Shown: piece by piece, positions 1 through 5,683 of the stretch | How positions within the stretch are numbered: position 1 is the stretch's first letter | How the letters are laid out: each line of letters starts with the position of its first letter | Assembly: GCA_964346645.1 (NCBI GenBank) | Contig: CAYFVU010000100.1 | Location: 1-12,022, forward strand | DNA length: 12,022 nt | From: CAYFVU01 sp964346645 | Lineage (GTDB): Bacteria; Spirochaetota; Spirochaetia; DSM-16054; Sediminispirochaetaceae | Direction of reading: 5' to 3' | Position numbers and translations under genes: made by a program | The notes under the pieces: model-generated | Told to the model about the DNA's origin: nothing | What the model saw: the letters and a program-made list of their open reading frames with translations, nothing else | Databases searched by the model: none

Positions 1-661
1 CCCACATGTGGGCACGGAAGCCGAAGTCGACCTTTTGCCAGTAGGGATTCTTCAGCAGGTAGTCGTAGCCTCCGGTCATCAGAAAGCCTTTGCGATGGTA
101 GACTCCGCAGTAATCGAAGGGGAAGAGGCTCTTTACCTCGGGCTGCTGCGGCACCATGGGAATGACTTTTATCGACTTCTTGTAGAAGGCGGGCACCATG
201 ATCGAAGGCACGGTCTCCATCCTGGTGTTCTGAATGATGGGGACGGTGCAGAGCCGCTCCGCTTCGTGGAGCCGCTTCATGAGGCCGACGGTAAGAGGAG
301 AGATCACCTTCATGTCGTTCCAGAGGACGAAGACGTACTCTCCCGAGGCCTCCTTTATCCCCAGATTGATCTGCTCGCCCCTGGTCAACTGCTTGTGCAG
401 CAGGAGAAAGCGCACCTTCGGGAATTTTCTGCTGAGGGCCTCGACATCGTAGGTGGCCTTTCCCGGCTCCACGGAGATCACCTCCAGATCGCCGAGCTGG
501 TCGAGTTCCCGGAAGTACTCCCGCCTGAAGGGCTTGCCGCCCCTGTTGAGCAGGAGGATGCTCAGGGGGGGCGGTGTGCGGAGATTGCGGTCGGACCTCT
601 CCCCTCCGACGATAGTATAGGGCACGCGCAGCTGCTCAGAAGTTGTAGGTGTAGTACTCAT
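1..661 (-). CDS. Family-2 (GT-A) glycosyltransferase, 3' end outside window
   Basis: This frame runs from an ATG at 661 off the left edge; 220 residues are visible and there is no stop. Transfer of a sugar from an activated donor to an unidentified acceptor is inferred from fold features. After a Pro-rich N-terminus comes a first beta strand (LSILLLNRGG, ~33-42), then RGEQINLGIKEASGEYVFVLWND (~94-116), the usual GT2 helix and strand ending where the metal-binding DxD lies, here Trp-Asn-Asp. Near the cut end, FDYCGVYHRKGFLMTGGYDYLL followed by VDFGFR (~182-216) matches the GT2 C-terminal acceptor/'GG-D ... D-R' region. The ATG lies inside the last codons of the radical-SAM gene (26-nt overlap, different frame), so translation is probably coupled. 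The first ~30 residues are low complexity; a GTG at 625 is an alternative start. Acceptor and donor cannot be read from sequence. Confidence 0.8.
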   Translation of the reverse strand, partial: MSTTPTTSEQLRVPYTIVGGERSDRNLRTPPPLSILLLNRGGKPFRREYFRELDQLGDLEVISVEPGKATYDVEALSRKFPKVRFLLLHKQLTRGEQINLGIKEASGEYVFVLWNDMKVISPLTVGLMKRLHEAERLCTVPIIQNTRMETVPSIMVPAFYKKSIKVIPMVPQQPEVKSLFPFDYCGVYHRKGFLMTGGYDYLLKNPYWQKVDFGFRAHMW

Positions 662-2240
662 CACAATTCTCGCACAGGGCCGGAAGCTCTCCCGAAAGGT
701 GGCGCCGGTAATACGGAGCCATTCGCTCCCAAACCGTCTCGACACCTTCGTCGAAGACGTTGCCCACATGGTAGTCGCCGGCGAGGTCCTCTCTGCACAT
801 ACTCACCGTTCCGTCTAAAAGCACCGGGAGGTCCCGTCGCAGGTGGTAACAGGCGAAACGGGTCAACGGAGAGAGATCGGTGACTTTTCGCTCGGGAAGG
901 TAGCCGCAGAAGTGGTCGTACTTCTGCACGATGAGGGGAAGCCCCTCCTTCTTCCAGGATCGATAGAAGCGTTCGAGCTCGGCCTCGTTCTCTCCGACGC
1001 GGACTGCCTGGACGTGTACCTTATCATCGCCGTAGTGCTCCCTCAGCATGGAGACCGCCGCCTGCGCCTCCTCCCACTGGGGACCGCGGAGCCTCTCGTA
1101 GGTGGCACGCTCGGCCGCATCGAGGGAGACGATCCAGTCGATGCGGCTCGTGTCGAACCGGGCGATCTGCGAGAGTGCGTCTGCGCTCCAGCCGACACCG
1201 GATGTCTCTATTACCACCCGGAAGTTCGGATACGCGAGGGCACTTTCGACCAGCTCTACGATCTGCGGGTGGAGGGCGGGCTCGCCCCACAGACCTATCC
1301 CCACTACCAGATCGTCGCAGAAGCGCTGCGCATCGCGCATGAGGGACCGCCACCTCTCCACGCTCATCGCCGCATCGAGCGAACGCACGTCGGCGGCGTT
1401 TCCGGATACGGTCCTTCCCTCCTCCGCGAGCCGCGGATAGGGGCAATAGGCGCAGGCCTGGGGGCAGCCCTCGCTCACCTGCACGTGGAGGTAGGCGGGA
1501 AGCGTCCTGAGCACCTCCTGCTCCTCGTCCACCACCCGTATTACCGATTCGGCTTCCCTGCCGCCTCTCTCTATGACCCCGTTGAGCACGCCGAGATTCC
1601 GTCGTGTATCGGCAGCGAGGAGTGCACGGTGCAGACGCATATCCTTGGGAGAGACCTCCGTTTCGAGATCGAAGGCATTGATGTCCTTCTGAATGAGGTC
1701 GAAGAGCATCGACCGGCCGAGGGGTATCTCGTGCCTCTCGGCGAGCTCGTGGAGCTGCGGCAGGGTCTCCTTTCTGACGATCTCCGGGGCCAGGCCGAGG
1801 GGATATCCATCGGCAAAGGTGTAGGAGGCAAAGTACTTCACATGGCGCTCGAACATCCTTCTTGCGAGATCAACGTCGATCAAGGGGGTGTCGCCCCAGA
1901 GGAAGAAGAGGTGGTCAGCCGAACTCCCCTTTTCCTTCCCTGCGCCGTTCTCATCTCTCTGCGACTCCATCTCATCGCGAAGGGTCTCTATTACATCGAT
2001 GAGCCCTCCGAAGGTACGGCTGACTATTGGTCCGAAAACCATGGGCCAGAAATCGGAGAAGAGTTCCGGCTCTCGATCGGTGATGAGCACTCCACGCTCT
2101 ACCTCGGGAAGCTCCCTCGCCTTATCTATGACCGTCGCAATGGGTACGTCTCCGAACGGCGTGGTCTCCTCGAGCGCGTAATCTGAGATGCCTACTGCAT
2201 ACACACATACTATGGTTCCCATATGTTCGAGTATCGACAC
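636..2240 (-). CDS. Spiro-SPASM family radical SAM protein with N-terminal nucleotidyltransferase-like domain
   Basis: Numbering is from a GTG at 2246 (536 aa). Residues ~9-230 look like a GT-A/NTP-transferase domain: TIVCVYAVGIS at the start, TPFGDVPIATVIDKA, and FFLWGDTPLID (~114-123), which resembles the metal-binding 'DxPL' stretch of IspD/CMP-sugar synthetases. Then comes a radical SAM core with Cys261, Cys265 and Cys268 (CPQACAYC) for the [4Fe-4S] cluster, and GIGLWGEPALHP (~316-327) as the GGEP-type motif. The C-terminus carries SPASM-type cysteines (447, 466, 484, 525, 528) around LDGTVSMCRED. This architecture is that of the uncharacterised spirochaete 'spiro-SPASM' proteins; the substrate is unknown. 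AGGA lies 8 nt before the GTG at 2240 but only 2 nt before the GTG at 2246, so 2240 is preferred; an ATG at 2222 is also possible. It starts 39 nt after proB and overlaps the glycosyltransferase gene. Confidence 0.88.
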   Translation of the reverse strand: MSILEHMGTIVCVYAVGISDYALEETTPFGDVPIATVIDKARELPEVERGVLITDREPELFSDFWPMVFGPIVSRTFGGLIDVIETLRDEMESQRDENGAGKEKGSSADHLFFLWGDTPLIDVDLARRMFERHVKYFASYTFADGYPLGLAPEIVRKETLPQLHELAERHEIPLGRSMLFDLIQKDINAFDLETEVSPKDMRLHRALLAADTRRNLGVLNGVIERGGREAESVIRVVDEEQEVLRTLPAYLHVQVSEGCPQACAYCPYPRLAEEGRTVSGNAADVRSLDAAMSVERWRSLMRDAQRFCDDLVVGIGLWGEPALHPQIVELVESALAYPNFRVVIETSGVGWSADALSQIARFDTSRIDWIVSLDAAERATYERLRGPQWEEAQAAVSMLREHYGDDKVHVQAVRVGENEAELERFYRSWKKEGLPLIVQKYDHFCGYLPERKVTDLSPLTRFACYHLRRDLPVLLDGTVSMCREDLAGDYHVGNVFDEGVETVWERMAPYYRRHLSGELPALCENCDEYYTYNF

Positions 2241-2279
2241 ATTCACGGTCCTAATAAACGCCCGTCTCCGTAAACCGTC

Positions 2280-3386
2280 TCACTCCTGTTCCGTAGGAAA
2301 GACGATGTCCTCGGGACGGGCGATCTCCTCCCGCCTCTCTCTGCCGTAGAGGGCCGCAACCTCGCTTGAGTGCTTCCCCATCAGATGCTCGATCTCCGAG
2401 CTGTTGAAGGCCGGCACCGCCTTTGCCTCGTCGTTTATAGATACGACGTCTCCGCCTTCGAATACCCCCTCAACCCCGAGAATACCGGAGGGAAGGAGGC
2501 TCTTGCGCCGCTTGATCGCCGCCATGGCGCCGCGGTCGACGAGGATCTTCCCCTTCGGGACGCTGTTGAGAATCCACCTGGTGCGGTTCGAGAGTTTCGA
2601 GCTGGCCTCGAAGAGGGTGCCTACATCCTCGCCGGCCATGATACGGGGCAGGATGCGCGGCTCCCTCCCGTGGGCGAGCATCATGCGGCAGCCCGCATCG
2701 GCGGCTATCTGTGCCGCCCGTAGCTTGGTCTTCATTCCGCCGGTAGAGAACTCGCTCCCCTCGGCACCCGCATAGGAGAGGACGGTCTCGTCTATCCGCT
2801 CGACCCGGGAGATGCGCGTAGCATCCGGGTCTCGCTTGGGATCACCGCTGTAGAGGGCATCGATGTCGGTAAGCAGGAGGAGCAGATCGGCATCGACCTT
2901 GCTCGCGACGAAGGCGCTGAGCCGGTCGTTGTCGCCGAAGGCATTGCCTATCTCGTCGGTGGAGATGCTGTCGTTCTCGTTGAAGATCGGCACCACCCCG
3001 AGCGAGAGGAGCTGCTCCACCGAATTGCGGAGGTTGAGGTAGGACCGGCGGTTGTTGAGCACCTCCCGGGTAATGAGCACCTGCGCAATGGTGATGCCGT
3101 AGACCGTGAAAGACTTCCGGTACTGATACATCAGCAGCGGTTGGCCTATCGCCGCACAGGCCTGCCGCATCCGTACATCAGTCACCCGCTCGGTGAGGCC
3201 GAGCTCCGCCGCCCCCATGCCGATGGCGCCGGAGCTGACGAGGAGCACCCGGTAGCCCTGTCGCTCGAGCTCGGCGATCTGCCCTGAGATTACGTCGATG
3301 TAGTCGGTGTCGAGCCTGTTGCCCGGGGTGAGGAGGTTGGTGCCTATCTTGATAACGAGCCGCTTCACCCCATCCATCGAGTTCAT
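2280..3386 (-). CDS. proB: Glutamate 5-kinase with C-terminal PUA domain
   Basis: The product (368 aa) phosphorylates L-glutamate to glutamyl 5-phosphate, the first step of proline synthesis, in the cytoplasm; the unstable product is passed to ProA. The amino-acid kinase domain spans ~7-255: RLVIKIGTNLLTPG (phosphate loop), LLVSSGAIGMG (~48-58), PIFNENDSISTDE (~133-145), FGDNDRLSAFVASKVDADLLLLLTDIDALYSGDP (~150-183) and STGGMKTKLRAA (~214-225). A PUA domain follows (~278-350: GKILVDRGAMAAIK, SLLPSGILGVEGVFEGGDVVSI). Length matches PUA-bearing ProB proteins. The ATG overlaps the proA stop as ATGA (3386-3383), with GGAG a few bases upstream inside proA; a second ATG three codons on (3377) is possible. 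The frame stays open further upstream, but that stretch lies over the proA C-terminus and looks nothing like a kinase. ProB is classically inhibited by proline; that is family knowledge. Confidence 0.97.
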   Translation of the reverse strand: MNSMDGVKRLVIKIGTNLLTPGNRLDTDYIDVISGQIAELERQGYRVLLVSSGAIGMGAAELGLTERVTDVRMRQACAAIGQPLLMYQYRKSFTVYGITIAQVLITREVLNNRRSYLNLRNSVEQLLSLGVVPIFNENDSISTDEIGNAFGDNDRLSAFVASKVDADLLLLLTDIDALYSGDPKRDPDATRISRVERIDETVLSYAGAEGSEFSTGGMKTKLRAAQIAADAGCRMMLAHGREPRILPRIMAGEDVGTLFEASSKLSNRTRWILNSVPKGKILVDRGAMAAIKRRKSLLPSGILGVEGVFEGGDVVSINDEAKAVPAFNSSEIEHLMGKHSSEVAALYGRERREEIARPEDIVFPTEQE

Positions 3387-4699
3387 CTCGCTCCGCCTGT
3401 CCCTTCGTCTCTGTCGATCTCCTCGTGGAGAAAGGTTCTGCCGCCCTCGCCGCTGTAATCGGCCACCACGTGGCCGTCGCCGTAGAGCTTCCACTTGTAG
3501 ATCACCAGTCCGTCGAGGCCCATCGGTCCGCGCGCGTGTATCTTGTTGGTGCTTATGCCGACCTCCGCGCCGAGTCCGTAGCGGTATCCGTCGGAGAAGC
3601 GGGTCGAGCAGTTCCACATCACGTCTGCCGAGTCTACGAGGTTCATGAACTCCTCCGCCGTCTCGCGGTTGGCCGTGACGATGGCGTCACTGTGGCCGCT
3701 GCCGTAGCTGTTTATGTGTTCGACCGCCTCGTCCAGGCCGGAGATGATACGGACCGAGAGGACCGGCGCCAGATACTCGCTGCTCCAATCCTCATCCGTG
3801 GCCGGGTCGCAGTCGATGATCTCCCGCGTCTCGCCGCAGCCCTTCAGCTGCACCTCACGCTCATCCATGCGCTCCTTGAAGGCCGGCAGAAAGTAGGGAG
3901 CAACCGCCCGATCGACGAGGAGCGTCTCGAGGGCGTTGCAGACCGCCACGTACTGCAGCTTGGAATCTTCGGCGACGCGCACCGCCATCTCCAAATCCGC
4001 CTCAGCATCGACGAAGAGGTGGGTGACCCCGTCCGCATGGCCGAGGACCGGGATGGAGGTACGCTGCATGATGTACTTGACGAAGGACTTCGAGCCTCTC
4101 GGGATGATGAGGTCGATGTTCTCCGAGAGAGAGAGCATCTCGCCGACCTCCTCTCTGCCCTCGAGAAGTGCGATCCACCCCTCTGGAACACCGGCGTCGG
4201 CGTCACCGGCCGCCTCGGAGATGATTTCGGACAGGAGGCGGTTGCTGCGCTTGGCCTCGCTGCCGCCCTTCAGGAGGACCGCATTGCCGCTCTTGAGGGA
4301 GAGAGAGGCCATCTGTACGAGGGCATCCGGCCGCGACTCGAAGATCATCCCGATGACGCCGATCGGACAGCTGACCCGGTAGAGGGAGAGCCCCTCGTCG
4401 AGCCTGCGCGCCTCGAGGATCTTCCCCGAAGGATCGGCGAGCTCCGCCACCGAGCGCACCCCCCTCGCCGCCTGGTCGATCTTCTCGCCCTGCAGCTTCA
4501 GCCGTTTGAGCAGGGGCGCCTCGAGCTCGTTGCGCCTCGCCTCCTCGAGGTCGGCCTCGTTCACCCGCTCTATCTCGTCTCTTCGGCGCAGGAGCTCCAG
4601 CGCTATGCGCTCGAGTGCTTCGTTCTTCGCTTCGGTCGAGATGTTTCCGAGCCGCCGCTGCGCCTTCCTCGCGGCAGCAGCCTTTTCCCGCATATCCAA
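3383..4699 (-). CDS. proA: Gamma-glutamyl phosphate reductase
   Basis: The product (438 aa) reduces glutamyl 5-phosphate with NADPH to glutamate 5-semialdehyde, the second step of proline synthesis. It has the aldehyde-dehydrogenase fold: CPIGVIGMIFESRPDALVQ (~111-129) and NAVLLKGGSEAKRSN (~139-153) in the cofactor domain, the catalytic cysteine as Cys254 in YVAVCNALETLLV, and the conserved C-terminal block CSTRFSDGYRYGLGAEVGISTNKIHARGPMGL (~364-395). Length is slightly over the usual 415-420 because of a charged C-terminal tail. The start is a TTG at 4699: AAGGAG at 4712-4707 sits 7 nt before it, whereas the ATG two codons later (4693) would be 13 nt away. A near-consensus promoter lies upstream. 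Gene order proA-proB is the reverse of the common proBA arrangement. Confidence 0.97.
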   Translation of the reverse strand: MDMREKAAAARKAQRRLGNISTEAKNEALERIALELLRRRDEIERVNEADLEEARRNELEAPLLKRLKLQGEKIDQAARGVRSVAELADPSGKILEARRLDEGLSLYRVSCPIGVIGMIFESRPDALVQMASLSLKSGNAVLLKGGSEAKRSNRLLSEIISEAAGDADAGVPEGWIALLEGREEVGEMLSLSENIDLIIPRGSKSFVKYIMQRTSIPVLGHADGVTHLFVDAEADLEMAVRVAEDSKLQYVAVCNALETLLVDRAVAPYFLPAFKERMDEREVQLKGCGETREIIDCDPATDEDWSSEYLAPVLSVRIISGLDEAVEHINSYGSGHSDAIVTANRETAEEFMNLVDSADVMWNCSTRFSDGYRYGLGAEVGISTNKIHARGPMGLDGLVIYKWKLYGDGHVVADYSGEGGRTFLHEEIDRDEGTGGAR

Positions 4700-4706
4700 G
4701 ATAATG

Positions 4707-4712
4707 CTCCTT
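4707..4712 (-). promoter_or_regulatory. Shine-Dalgarno site deciding the proA TTG start
   Basis: AAGGAG on the minus strand, 7 nt before TTG at 4699 and 13 nt before ATG at 4693. This spacing favours TTG initiation of proA. Confidence 0.75.
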
Positions 4713-4744
4713 TTAGTGCAAAAACTGTGGATTTACCAGCCCGT

Positions 4745-4773
4745 ATTCTACTCCTCACTTCTGAGCGTGACAA
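4745..4773 (-). promoter_or_regulatory. Predicted sigma-70 promoter of the proA-proB-radicalSAM-GT operon
   Basis: Minus-strand TTGTCA (4773-4768), a 17-nt spacer and TAGAAT (4750-4745). Each box is 5 of 6 to consensus. Predicted transcription start is near 4738, giving a leader of about 39 nt before the TTG start. Confidence 0.7.
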
Positions 4774-4801
4774 GACGGGGCACGGAGGCACCGTCGGCAT
4801 C

Positions 4802-4830
4802 TTGAAGGGGTCATAGCAAAACTCTACAAT
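4802..4830 (+). promoter_or_regulatory. Predicted sigma-70 promoter of the YedF-like gene
   Basis: TTGAAG (4802-4807), a 17-nt spacer and TACAAT (4825-4830). The predicted start point (~4837) is only 1-2 nt before the ATG at 4839, and the AGGGAG that could serve as ribosome site lies between the -10 box and that start point. The transcript would therefore be nearly leaderless, or this box is fortuitous and the true promoter lies further upstream. Confidence 0.5.
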
Positions 4831-4838
4831 AGGGAGAC

Positions 4839-5489
4839 ATGAAAGAGTACATAGATGCGAGAAATCTGCCCAACCCTCAGCCGCTGGTCTACACCAAGCG
4901 GGCCCTTGCCGGCGGCGAATTCAGCCACCTCATCGTGCACGTGAACAACGAAGACGCCAGAGAGAGCGTGGTGAGATTCGCGCATCACGCCGGCTTTCCC
5001 GTCAAGAAGGTAGACAGCAAGGGGGACGAGTTCTACATCACCATCGCCAACACCGAGGAGACCACCGGGGAGGGTGAAGAAGAGCTCGAAGAGGAGAGTC
5101 CCGAGAATCTCTTCGAAGAAGAGCGGCCGGAGCGCGGTGCTGAAGCCTCCCGCCCCAGCCCCACGTTCTCCGCCCACAGGCCGGACAGCCTTCTCGTGCT
5201 CAGCTCCGAAAAGGATGAAGGATTGGCCGAGAAGATCTTCGCCGCGATTCCGTCGGCCACGGAGCTACCCTCGCACGTGCTCGTCTCCGGCACGATTCTT
5301 CGCCGCATCGCAGAGAAAGATGAGCTCCGTGACATCGCCTGCGACCTCGCCGCCTCCGGTCTCCGACTGCTCTGCGAAGAGGGAGAGATGGCAGAGCTCG
5401 GCTCGAGTCTCGAGAAATCAGTTTACCCCGTACCTGCCGACGAGCTCGTCGGTCTCCTGCTGCGGGCCCGAAAGGTCGTCTCTCTGTAG
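4839..5489 (+). CDS. yedF: YedF-like protein: TusA-type domain (catalytic Cys replaced by Asn) plus DsrE-like domain
   Basis: The product has 216 aa. Residues 1-72 are a TusA/SirA-like domain: MKEYIDARNLPNPQPLVYTKRAL matches the family start 'DARGLPCPQPV..TKKAL', and the rest has the expected two-layer alpha/beta pattern. A strongly acidic linker (~72-100, Glu-rich) follows, then a domain from ~116 (DSLLVLSSEKDEGLAEKIF ... LPSHVLVSGTILRRIAEKD ... LAASGLRLLCEEGEMAEL ... VYPVPADELVGLLLRARKVV) that fits the DsrE-like half of YedF proteins linked elsewhere to selenium metabolism. The TusA cysteine, which carries persulfide sulfur, is Asn12 here, so classic sulfur transfer by this domain is unlikely; a binding or regulatory role is a guess. 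AGGGAG precedes the ATG. It is monocistronic by layout, divergent from proA, with no selenium gene visible. Confidence 0.78.
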   Translation: MKEYIDARNLPNPQPLVYTKRALAGGEFSHLIVHVNNEDARESVVRFAHHAGFPVKKVDSKGDEFYITIANTEETTGEGEEELEEESPENLFEEERPERGAEASRPSPTFSAHRPDSLLVLSSEKDEGLAEKIFAAIPSATELPSHVLVSGTILRRIAEKDELRDIACDLAASGLRLLCEEGEMAELGSSLEKSVYPVPADELVGLLLRARKVVSL

Positions 5490-5549
5490 CCCACCCGAAC
5501 CCTCCTCCGCTCGTGCGTACTACACCCTCCCTCCGGCCTCTTGCACTAC

Positions 5550-5583
5550 GGGTAGACAGCCATTATGGGTAGACAGCCATTAT
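5550..5583 (+). repeat. Perfect 17-bp tandem direct repeat upstream of the ABC importer
   Basis: GGGTAGACAGCCATTAT occurs twice with no gap (5550-5566 and 5567-5583). Each copy ends in CATTAT, which is also the left arm of the palindrome at 5578-5601. The second copy contains TAGACA, the best -35 candidate. A two-site operator or a replication-slippage duplication would both fit. Confidence 0.9.
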
Positions 5584-5600
5584 ATTTTTCTGTATATAAT
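5570..5600 (+). promoter_or_regulatory. Predicted promoter of the ABC importer operon
   Basis: A perfect -10 box TATAAT lies at 5595-5600, with TAGACA (5 of 6 to TTGACA) at 5570-5575. The spacer of 19 nt is long, as expected of a promoter that needs an activator or tolerates a repressor. Predicted start is near 5607, giving a 5' leader of about 77 nt to the ATG at 5684. Confidence 0.6.
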
Positions 5601-5601
5601 G
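5578..5601. promoter_or_regulatory. 8-N8-8 palindrome over the -10 box; ModE-box-like operator candidate
   Basis: CATTATAT (5578-5585) and ATATAATG (5594-5601) are perfect reverse complements separated by 8 nt. Written around the centre it is C-A-T-TATATT-N6-TATATA-A-T-G. From memory, the proteobacterial ModE box is CG-N-TATATA-N6-TATATA-A-CG, so layout and most positions agree. It covers the -10 box, as a repressor site would. The identity of the regulator is inference; AT-richness of the -10 region contributes to the match. Confidence 0.5.
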
Positions 5602-5608
5602 ACCTCTG

Positions 5609-5642
5609 TGCACGGATTCGGCGTCGAACACCGTTCCGTGCA
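5609..5642 (+). other. Hairpin at the predicted 5' end of the importer mRNA
   Basis: TGCACGGA (5609-5616) pairs perfectly with TCCGTGCA (5635-5642). Inside, CGG-c-GT can pair with AC-a-CCG (5619-5633) across a three-base loop. The predicted transcription start is at ~5607, so the stem would begin at the mRNA 5' end; ATTTT follows it. Possible roles are 5'-end stabilisation, a weak attenuator or, as DNA, an operator. Confidence 0.55.
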
Positions 5643-5669
5643 TTTTCCGCTTATACATGATTTATCACG

Positions 5670-5675
5670 AAGGAG
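5670..5675 (+). promoter_or_regulatory. Shine-Dalgarno site setting the binding-protein start at 5684
   Basis: AAGGAG, 8 nt before the ATG at 5684. An in-frame ATG at 5657 has no such site, so 5684 is preferred. Confidence 0.8.
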
Positions 5676-5683
5676 CCTTACAG

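Noticed and set aside
8..883. Long plus-strand open frame (291 codons)
   Set aside because: It lies opposite the glycosyltransferase and the end of the radical SAM gene, both of which show family motifs. No recognisable domain; typical of antisense frames in GC-rich DNA.
843..2186. 447-codon plus-strand open frame
   Set aside because: Antisense to the radical SAM gene, whose cysteine motifs are unmistakable. No domain and no ribosome site of note.
2247..2279. Intrinsic terminator between proB and the radical SAM gene
   Set aside because: Only a loose AGACGG direct repeat is seen, with no stable stem and no T-run on the transcribed strand.
3387..3617. N-terminal extension of proB by 77 codons
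   Set aside because: The extension is arginine-rich out-of-frame reading of the proA C-terminus. The kinase domain begins right after the ATG at 3386, which overlaps the proA stop.
3425..4816. 463-codon plus-strand open frame
   Set aside because: Antisense to proA along its whole length; the translation shows no family pattern.
5490..5683. Cobalamin or molybdenum-cofactor riboswitch in front of the importer
   Set aside because: The transcribed leader is only about 77 nt and contains one simple hairpin. Conserved core elements of those riboswitches are not seen.
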